This document shows, piece by piece, positions 57,955-64,000 of a DNA stretch of 64,000 nt; position 1 is the stretch's first letter; every line of letters begins with the position of its first letter. Below the pieces are notes generated by a model. That model searched no databases, had not been told where the DNA came from, and saw nothing but the letters and a program-made list of their open reading frames with translations. Source of the stretch: Prevotella sp. P3-122 (lineage in GTDB: Bacteria > Bacteroidota > Bacteroidia > Bacteroidales > Bacteroidaceae); assembly GCF_002251365.1 (NCBI RefSeq), contig NZ_NPJH01000021.1, positions 22,640 to 86,639 of the forward strand. The letters run 5' to 3'. Both the position numbers and the translations under genes were made by a program.

Positions 57955-58806
57955 TTACACTTCGGCATTGCCGGCTGAAGAGCCTGGAGCCGCTGCCCGC
58001 ATGTTTACCGTCATGGCCTCTATCATGCGAGAGTAGATCTTGTTGAGCTGCTCAATCTGCTGAGCGAGCTTACGGCTCTGCTCGTTAATCTGGTCGATGG
58101 TGCCAATCTGCTGGCTTGCTCCCTTAAGCTGCATCTCGTATACCTTGCTGATGCCAGTGAGCGTGCGGTTGAGGTTTTCCATCTCCTCGCTGTCGCGTGT
58201 GAGGCGCGCGCTCTGCTCGTTGACCTTTGCAAGAGTGTCGACAAGTTTCTTCAGCTCCTCTACGTAGTTGCCCTGGGCCTCGTTGAGAGCCTCTGCTTCC
58301 TCGGTACTCATCTGCGGAACATAGTTTGGCTGCGGTCCTGTTACGGTACCACCACCAATGATTACCGTACCGCCATTACCTGATACCACGGTGCTGCCAG
58401 CTTCTCCGCCATCACCTGGCTCCCCAGACAAGCCGGCATTATCTTCCTGATGGAACGGCTGTTCCACTCCACCAACTACTATCGCACCTTGTGTCTGCAC
58501 GTTATCATATACAACACGCCCAGTCTCAAGATACTCATCAGTGACATGTGTAGGGAGTTCACGTCCCTCGGCAGTCTTGTCGAACGGACGGTCGAAGGCG
58601 GAAATGAAGAACACCACCACCTCGGTACCCATGCCGAGGAACAGCATGAAATTGGCACCCGGCAGGTGGGTAAGCTTGAATAAAGTACCGAGGATAACGA
58701 CAGATGCTCCCCAACTGTAAGCGTAGTTCAGGAACGTCTGTCCCGGCACGCTGTCCATCCACTTCTGCAGACGGTAGACAATATTGAATTTGCTATGTTC
58801 GCCCAT
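57955..58806 (-). CDS. gldL: Type IX secretion/gliding motor protein GldL/PorL
   Basis: 283 residues. Two membrane helices near the N-terminus (LNYAYSWGASVVILGTLFKL and FMLFLGMGTEVVVFFISAF) include the conserved glutamate in GTEVVVF, the proposed proton-relay residue. A Gly-rich stretch (about 130-165) and a long coiled-coil cytoplasmic region (RLTRDSEEMENLNRTLTGIS) follow. Its start overlaps the gldK stop by one base. Confidence 0.95.
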   Translation of the reverse strand: MGEHSKFNIVYRLQKWMDSVPGQTFLNYAYSWGASVVILGTLFKLTHLPGANFMLFLGMGTEVVVFFISAFDRPFDKTAEGRELPTHVTDEYLETGRVVYDNVQTQGAIVVGGVEQPFHQEDNAGLSGEPGDGGEAGSTVVSGNGGTVIIGGGTVTGPQPNYVPQMSTEEAEALNEAQGNYVEELKKLVDTLAKVNEQSARLTRDSEEMENLNRTLTGISKVYEMQLKGASQQIGTIDQINEQSRKLAQQIEQLNKIYSRMIEAMTVNMRAAAPGSSAGNAEV

Positions 58807-60254
58807 TATTTCTTACTCTTTTTCTGTTTTCCACTTGTTGTATTGGCCAGACTTCTAACACATCTGAAACCTATATATGACCTTGGCTGGTTCTGGTATT
58901 CCCATGTACGCCATGCCGAACGTATGAACGACTCAGGATCTTTCCATGAGCCTCCCCTGACGCTCTTCTTCTTCAACTTGTAGGGGTCTTCCTTGGCTGC
59001 CTTGTAGTCGAGCTGCGGATTAAGGTCGTTCATGGCATTCACTCCTGCCTCGGTATAGATGGTACTGGTCCATTCGGCCACGTTGCCAGCCATGTCGAAG
59101 AGCCCATTTGAGTTTGGCGAGTATATACCAGCCTTGCTCGTTATGAGGTTTCCGTCCTGGGTATAGTTACCACGGTCGGGCTTGAAGTTGGCATAGAAAC
59201 ATCCGTTGCCATTCTTCACATCACCGTTCTCCCACGGAAATTCCGTTCCGTCCTTGCCACGTGCGGCATACTCCCACTCCGCCTCGGTAGGCAGGCGATA
59301 GCGCTGTATGAAACGTGCCTCGGGGCCAAGACCCTTGAGCAGGTATTCCGTACGCCATGCACAGAAAGCATTGGCCTGCTCCCATGTAACGCCCACTACG
59401 GGATAGTCGTTATAGGCCGGATTGGAGAAATAGTTGCGGAGGTACACCTCGTTGTCGGAGTTGCGGAAGTCGTTGACCCAGCAGGTTGTGTCGGGATATA
59501 TATTCACGATATATGTATTGAGGAAGTCCCATGGTCCTGAGAGTGGCCTGTTGATAGTCTCTCTGACGATGCGTCCCTCGTCATCGATATATGCCGTGTC
59601 CTTGGATATCATCACTACCTCGTTCATGTTTACAGGCACGTCGGTGTTGAGGTTTCTCTCCTCAGGACGCATCCTGTTTCTGCGCAATGCAGCCGTTGTG
59701 TAGTCGTAGACCTCGTAGCGGTAGTTCATCTGGCTGTAGTCCAGAAGTTTCTCGCCAGTCACAGGATTAGTAATATAGAGGCTCTCAATGGCTCTCTGCT
59801 CATCCTCGGTAGGTTTTCGTGGCAGTCTCTTGTTCCAGTTGAGATGTGGTGTTACCGGGTCACCATTCTTATCCTCAGTAATCATGTAGGTCTCGTCACC
59901 GCCGTATGACGGGTCAGCCAGTCTCGTACGCAGGATGCTGTCGCGCACCCACTCCACGAACTGCTTGTACTGTGAGTTGGTAACCTCTGTCTCATCCATC
60001 CAGAATCCGTCGACGGAGATTTCCTTCACTGGAGTCTGCTTGCCCCATAGAGAGTCCTGCTTGTCGAGTCCCATCTTTAGGAAGCCACGGTCTATTCGTG
60101 TCATACCGTACGGTGTGGGTTCTACGAAGGCTCGTCCTCCTACTCCCACTACCTCGCCTCCCCTACCTGATGACGATGCCGACTTGGAGCTCATGCATGA
60201 CACAAGGGCCGCCAGTATGGCCAGGGCGCAAATGGCAATAATAGTCTTCTTCAT
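58806..60254 (-). CDS. gldK: Type IX secretion lipoprotein GldK/PorK (FGE-sulfatase fold)
   Basis: 482 residues. The lipobox ends LVSC (Cys about residue 20). An SUMF1/formylglycine-generating-enzyme-like domain follows (VDGFWMDETEVTNSQYKQF, YRLPTEAEWEYAARG, DMAGNVAEWTS, SYIGFRCVRS). GldK forms a lipid-anchored periplasmic ring with GldN. It follows porP by 6 bp. Confidence 0.95.
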   Translation of the reverse strand: MKKTIIAICALAILAALVSCMSSKSASSSGRGGEVVGVGGRAFVEPTPYGMTRIDRGFLKMGLDKQDSLWGKQTPVKEISVDGFWMDETEVTNSQYKQFVEWVRDSILRTRLADPSYGGDETYMITEDKNGDPVTPHLNWNKRLPRKPTEDEQRAIESLYITNPVTGEKLLDYSQMNYRYEVYDYTTAALRRNRMRPEERNLNTDVPVNMNEVVMISKDTAYIDDEGRIVRETINRPLSGPWDFLNTYIVNIYPDTTCWVNDFRNSDNEVYLRNYFSNPAYNDYPVVGVTWEQANAFCAWRTEYLLKGLGPEARFIQRYRLPTEAEWEYAARGKDGTEFPWENGDVKNGNGCFYANFKPDRGNYTQDGNLITSKAGIYSPNSNGLFDMAGNVAEWTSTIYTEAGVNAMNDLNPQLDYKAAKEDPYKLKKKSVRGGSWKDPESFIRSAWRTWEYQNQPRSYIGFRCVRSLANTTSGKQKKSKK

Positions 60255-60260
60255 GCTATA

Positions 60261-61202
60261 TTATAGAATTCTTACACTTTTATGTTTGTTCTTACCTTTT
60301 TTAACAAGATTGATGTCGTGCTGATAGCCAAAGAACAGTTCGTGGCTGCCATTGGCCATGCTTATGGCCGTGGTGTACACCTCATAGCTGTAGCCGAGCA
60401 CGAAACCATGGAAACTGCCTCCCACCATCAGGGTGAATGATGTCGACGGACTGTATGTGGCACCGCCATAGAGGAGTTTCTCATCATGGGCGTATACGAG
60501 CCGCCCCGTGATGTCTGCCCTCCAGACTGTCATGTCTGTACGCACGAGCAGAGAGGGTTTTATAGATAGAAACGGATTTCTCAGTTTTATATTGTATCCG
60601 CCTGTCAAATAATATGTCCTGTCTATCTGCAGCTCATTTGTCTCGCCCAACGAGACCAGGGGTGCCGTCAGATGCTGAGCGGACAATCCGGCATACCATT
60701 GGCCGTGAGTATAGTAGATGCCCACACCAATGTCCACGCTGTTGCCGTTGACCTCTGATGTAGTGAACGCCGGGTCGCTGGAGTCCTCAAGGTCAAGGTC
60801 GGAGCCATCGAACGACTCGCTGAGCATGCCGAGCTGTAAGCCTATTGCTGCCACACCTCCAAACAGCTTGAACTTGGGGGCATACTGCAGGGCGAGCTTC
60901 TGATGTTTGAACAGTCCGAGCTGGTCGTTCATAAACTGCACGCCTGCGCCATGATACGACTTGAGAAAATAGAACGGCATGTCGGCAGCCGCATACATGG
61001 TCTGAGGATTATTCTCAAATCCCGCCATACCTATATTATATGCTCCTGTGACATTAATCTTCGACTGCTTGCCCACCGCTGCGGGATTGAACGAGGTCTC
61101 CATCGCCCAATAATGGGCGAAGGAAGCATCATACTGCCCTCTCATCCCAACAGGGATAAGAAGCAGCGCCAACAATATGACCGCAAAATGTCTAAACATC
61201 AC
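60261..61202 (-). CDS. porP: PorP/SprF-family type IX secretion outer-membrane protein
   Basis: 313 residues. A signal peptide (LLALLLIPVGMRGQ) is followed by YDASFAHYWAMETSFNPAAVG, typical of PorP/SprF, and a beta-barrel ending in HELFFGYQHDINL. PorP/SprF proteins help export or anchor T9SS cargo. It is the first gene of the porP-gldKLMN cluster. No canonical promoter is seen just upstream. Confidence 0.9.
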   Translation of the reverse strand: MMFRHFAVILLALLLIPVGMRGQYDASFAHYWAMETSFNPAAVGKQSKINVTGAYNIGMAGFENNPQTMYAAADMPFYFLKSYHGAGVQFMNDQLGLFKHQKLALQYAPKFKLFGGVAAIGLQLGMLSESFDGSDLDLEDSSDPAFTTSEVNGNSVDIGVGIYYTHGQWYAGLSAQHLTAPLVSLGETNELQIDRTYYLTGGYNIKLRNPFLSIKPSLLVRTDMTVWRADITGRLVYAHDEKLLYGGATYSPSTSFTLMVGGSFHGFVLGYSYEVYTTAISMANGSHELFFGYQHDINLVKKGKNKHKSVRIL

Positions 61203-61355
61203 TTTAAAAACGACGCAACTTATGTTTTATTGCATAAGTACATACACAGAAAGAGAAATTTCTCACTCTGAATATTCCTCTTTATTACGCATTTGCCCTT
61301 AAAGGCGTTGATATCCCCCACAGATTTGCCACTGCGACAGAAAAGGGCCATAAAA

Positions 61356-61394
61356 AGCAACATGGTAAAATCATAAGAATCTTACCATGTTGCT
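61356..61394 (-). terminator. Terminator of the DUF2795-type gene
   Basis: AGCAACATGGTAA (61356-61368) pairs perfectly over 13 bp with TTACCATGTTGCT (61382-61394). On the minus strand the stem is followed by TTTTTATGG. Confidence 0.9.
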
Positions 61395-61436
61395 CATATT
61401 CATTCATTTAAGCAGATTTGATGCTTGCTGGATGAT

Positions 61437-61658
61437 TTAATATTCGTCCTCGTTGAAGAGAAAATCCTCTTTGGTAGGATAGTCAGGCCAGATATCCTCG
61501 ATGCTCTCATAAACATCACCCTCGTCTTCTATCTCCTGTAGGTTCTCCAACACCTCCAGCGGTGCGCCGGAACGGATGGCATAGTCTATCAACTCTTCCT
61601 TAGTTGCAGGCCATGGTGCGTCTTCCAATTTTGATGCTAATTCAAGTGTCCAATACAT
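61437..61658 (-). CDS. DUF2795-type small protein
   Basis: 73 residues beginning MYWTLELASKLEDAPWPATK and containing DYAIRSGAPLEVLENLQEI, the usual form of this small acidic family in Bacteroidetes. It has no known function. It is monocistronic, with its own terminator and a -7 element TACTTTTG (61696-61689). A possible TTTG lies 23 bases further upstream (61723-61720). Confidence 0.8.
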   Translation of the reverse strand: MYWTLELASKLEDAPWPATKEELIDYAIRSGAPLEVLENLQEIEDEGDVYESIEDIWPDYPTKEDFLFNEDEY

Positions 61659-61844
61659 AGTCTTAAATATTATGTTTCAAATTTTCCGCAAAAGTAACGA
61701 TTTTCTTTTTATCTGCAAGCAAATATGTTCTTTTTTTCACCACATGTCAAACATTGTAGTAATTTTTAAGATTTCCATACATTTTTAGCAAAAATCACTC
61801 ACACCACACCACCCTGTGTGATAGGGAGCTTTCAGGCTGCAAAG

Positions 61845-62426
61845 TCAGAAGTTAACCTTATAGTGCTGCTTATATTTCGACAAGTCGAAAGTCACTATGC
61901 CACAATAGTATAGGTCGAAGGTGCGGCCAGTGCGCTTGTCTGCCACCACATTCCTCCACATTTTCCTTGCCTCACGGTTGCGGTGTATATCCTCAATGAT
62001 GACTATGCTCTGTGCATCAACCTTATCTATCACGTTGGAGAATTGTGTGGGGAACCCATCAGTAATTCTCATGCGGACAATGCCTGCCGTCCCATTATCC
62101 GGCATGGCGTAGACAACCTCTGTCGAATGGCATCCTGCCTTAACGTAGGCGCGCAGACAATCGTTACGGCCACAAAGGTCGACCATGACCGCAGCCTGCA
62201 CATGGTTGGCTATGCGGAGATACAACCGAAAGAGCTTACGCTCACACCACCCAGTGGAGGGGAACTGTTCTGCAAGCTCCGAATAGGCATAATAGGGATA
62301 GTGCTCGTTTATGACATAGCGGATAAACGAGTAGGCCGTAGGCGACTGTACGCCAAAACCACGGCTATGTCTGATGCGGCGCAACCACAACAGGGGATAT
62401 ATACCTTTCTTATTATATAGTGACAT
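61845..62426 (-). CDS. Class I methyltransferase-like protein, degenerate
   Basis: 193 residues. The N-terminus with LRRIRHSRGFGVQSPTAYSF and HYPYYAYSELAEQ resembles a Bacteroidetes family annotated as SAM-dependent methyltransferases. The glycine-rich SAM-binding motif is weak (VMVDLCGRND), and a central part seems shortened. It may be an inactive or reduced member. It lies 66 bp after the AraC gene on the same strand. Confidence 0.55.
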   Translation of the reverse strand: MSLYNKKGIYPLLWLRRIRHSRGFGVQSPTAYSFIRYVINEHYPYYAYSELAEQFPSTGWCERKLFRLYLRIANHVQAAVMVDLCGRNDCLRAYVKAGCHSTEVVYAMPDNGTAGIVRMRITDGFPTQFSNVIDKVDAQSIVIIEDIHRNREARKMWRNVVADKRTGRTFDLYYCGIVTFDLSKYKQHYKVNF

Positions 62427-62492
62427 GTAACAGTGTTTGCACAGTTATTATCTTTGTCCGTCAGCATGGTCTCTGACAACACTGCCAACGGG

Positions 62493-63395
62493 CTAAACCT
62501 TCGGTGTCTGCCTATACATCTTTGGACTCATGCCCATGATGCTACTGAAGAGGCGGGAGAAATAGTAAGGGTCGTCAATGCCGAGCTTGTGGCATATCTG
62601 ATTTACCTTCATCTGTGTGTTGTCGAGCATTGAACAGGCCTCCTTCATCTTGATGAGGTTGACATAGTTGACAGGGCTGTGTCCCGTGCGCTCCTTGAAT
62701 ATTACAGAGAAACGCGACTGCGAGTAGCCTGTATAGTCGGCAAGGTCCTTTAGCGTAAGATGTCTCTCTATGTTCTCCTTGATGTAATGTATTGCCGCAC
62801 TTATTATGGCATCCTCATCGCTTGCGGTTCCTGCTTGCACATCCGTACCGCACTCCCTGTACTGCCGCAGATAACGCAACGACCCGAGGTAGTGATGGAA
62901 GAGCGACATGGCATACCTGATGTTCTCAATGCCATAGCCGGAATTGAGGGCCTCGAAAAGTTCCTCGAACATGCTCGTGCGATAGCTAATACGCGACTTC
63001 ATGCCAGGCCTTACTGATATCGGAGCCAAGGCATTCTGAGCATAGTGGCGTGCCAGGGTACCCTTGAAATGAATCCAATATATCGTCCATGGCTCCAAGG
63101 CGTCAGCACCATAGGCATGGGGGACTCCGGCTGGAAGTATGAAATACTGGTTCGGCTCCACATCGTATCTTTGACCATTGACGACATAGAAGCCCCGGCC
63201 TGCCACACAGTATATGAACACATACTGGTCGACAGGTTCCTCGCGCTCACGGAAATGCGCATCCGCATTGGGATAATAGCCTATATCGGTTATATAGAGC
63301 ACAGAGGCTATAGCATCGGCAGACATCATACTTGTCACCATCTTGGGCAACACAAGGGAGCGTTCGCCGGAAAACCCGCTTTTTATTCGTATCAT
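62493..63395 (-). CDS. AraC-family transcriptional regulator
   Basis: 300 residues. An N-terminal cupin ligand-binding domain (about 35-120; YVFIYCVAGRGFYVVNGQRY) is followed by two C-terminal helix-turn-helix motifs (about 205-297; LTLKDLADYTGYSQSRFSVI and VNQICHKLGIDDPYYFSRLF). Such regulators usually control nearby sugar-utilisation genes. The divergent neighbour at 63525-63782 is a broken gene of a family found in such loci, so its original target may be lost. A -7 element TATATTTG (63430-63423) lies just upstream. Confidence 0.92.
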   Translation of the reverse strand: MIRIKSGFSGERSLVLPKMVTSMMSADAIASVLYITDIGYYPNADAHFREREEPVDQYVFIYCVAGRGFYVVNGQRYDVEPNQYFILPAGVPHAYGADALEPWTIYWIHFKGTLARHYAQNALAPISVRPGMKSRISYRTSMFEELFEALNSGYGIENIRYAMSLFHHYLGSLRYLRQYRECGTDVQAGTASDEDAIISAAIHYIKENIERHLTLKDLADYTGYSQSRFSVIFKERTGHSPVNYVNLIKMKEACSMLDNTQMKVNQICHKLGIDDPYYFSRLFSSIMGMSPKMYRQTPKV

Positions 63396-63497
63396 ATAGG
63401 ACTGTTAATAGGCTTCTTTGTGCAAATATAGCGAATAATAGCGAAATTATCCATCTTTCTGCCACTTTTTTTTCTCATCTCATCTGACTATAACCAA

Positions 63498-63505
63498 TAT
63501 CTTTG
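63498..63505 (+). promoter_or_regulatory. -7 element in front of the DUF5107 relic
   Basis: TATCTTTG on the plus strand fits the -7 consensus, 20 bases before the relic. A -33 TTTG is not seen at the expected distance. It may be the surviving promoter of the lost gene. Confidence 0.45.
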
Positions 63506-63524
63506 CAAACGAACAAGAAGAACT

Positions 63525-63782
63525 AACAAGCTGCTCACTACGGCTGCCATCATCTACATCATCTCCGCTTTCGCGACAGGGTATTTCAGCATCTTCGGCC
63601 TATTCCTTGCCGCCAAGACCGCATTGCTGCCAGAGGAAATCAAAACAATCGAACAGCTATTCCTCACCGGCCTGCATATTGACCAATACAGGCACGCCAC
63701 AAACAATCCCGGCGACTACTACGAGGAGGCCCTTCACCGTGCCCCCATGGATGTAAGATGCAAAAATGCTCTTGTACTGTGA
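63525..63782 (+). pseudogene. Remnant of a DUF5107/TPR-type gene
   Basis: An open frame of about 85 codons without an ATG at its start. The second half, IKTIEQLFLTGLHIDQYRHA, continuing to DYYEEALHRAPMDVRCKNA, matches the TPR-entry region of long DUF5107 proteins, which are over 1000 residues and often sit beside AraC regulators. The first half is one hydrophobic helix (IIYIISAFATGYFSIFGLFL) of another origin, fused in frame. A TGA stop follows directly. At least two deletions are implied. Confidence 0.65.
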
Positions 63783-63865
63783 TACATATCCATAAAGGCA
63801 TAGTAGAATCACAATTAATTAAATGCGAGACATTGATTATACTATTTTCAGATGCAATAAAAAAC

Positions 63866-63895
63866 GGGCTCCAAAGACATTCGTCCTCGGAGCCC
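63866..63895 (-). terminator. Terminator of the rRNA operon
   Basis: GGGCTCC (63866-63872) pairs with GGAGCCC (63889-63895), with GAC/GTC pairing inside. On the minus strand the stem is followed by GTTTTTTATT. It lies just after the 5S rRNA 3' end. Confidence 0.85.
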
Positions 63896-63906
63896 TGATA
63901 AAAGAA

Positions 63907-64000
<94 letters not shown>

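Noticed and set aside
55208..61202. Gliding motility as the function of the gld cluster
   Set aside because: The same genes form the T9SS core in non-motile Bacteroidales; no motility adhesin genes are in the window, so only secretion is claimed.

Overview
The window is a chromosomal segment of a Bacteroidales bacterium, most likely a member of Prevotellaceae. The evidence is SusC/SusD pairs, a PorP-GldKLMN type IX secretion (T9SS) cluster, a secreted protein with a T9SS-type C-terminus, and promoters of the form TTTG-N20-TAnnTTTG. Sequences between genes are AT-rich and coding regions are near 50% GC. Shine-Dalgarno motifs are mostly absent, as usual in this phylum.

Layout. Positions 1-1,033 hold the end of a membrane pyrophosphatase (hppA), which converges on rpoC across a 31-bp hairpin. 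Positions 1,135-15,732 (minus strand) carry the translation/transcription block. In transcript order it is rpsU, xerC-type recombinase, hpf, tRNA-Thr(TGT), tRNA-Tyr, tRNA-Gly, tRNA-Thr(GGT), tuf, tRNA-Trp, secE, nusG, rplK, rplA, rplJ, rplL, a possible attenuator, rpoB and rpoC. A palindrome-rich repeat (15,936-16,332), a Xaa-Pro aminopeptidase and mdh follow.

Positions 19,535-36,932 look like one 17-kb plus-strand operon: Fas1 lipoprotein, SusC, SusD, two Fas1 lipoproteins, SusC, SusD. It contains no glycoside hydrolase, lyase or sulfatase, so it is not a standard polysaccharide utilisation locus. After a 650-bp repeat-bearing gap come an ECF-type sigma factor with no adjacent anti-sigma gene and a 1161-aa modular secreted protein.

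Positions 41,700-42,121 form a nested inverted-repeat element. Next are a metal-type permease with an HMA domain, waaA and gltX (minus), then a 7TM-HD phosphohydrolase overlapping priA (plus). An AAA/DUF4143 ATPase gene (50,889-52,247) lies between two same-orientation copies of the palindromic repeat and is preceded by 33-bp tandem repeats. Then come a FadL-like porin, a small beta-barrel protein, the T9SS operon porP-gldK-gldL-gldM-gldN (read right to left), a DUF2795 protein, a degenerate methyltransferase-like protein and an AraC regulator. A remnant of a DUF5107 gene lies beside the regulator. The right edge enters the 3' end of a 5S rRNA (minus strand), so an rRNA operon continues outside the window.

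The surface components may work together: the T9SS can export CTD-bearing proteins such as the 1161-aa one, while the Fas1/SusCD lipoproteins and receptors would bind and import an unknown ligand. The main candidates for undescribed biology are the Fas1/SusCD operon, the ATPase gene with its tandem promoter-like repeats and flanking direct repeats, and the palindromic element family.
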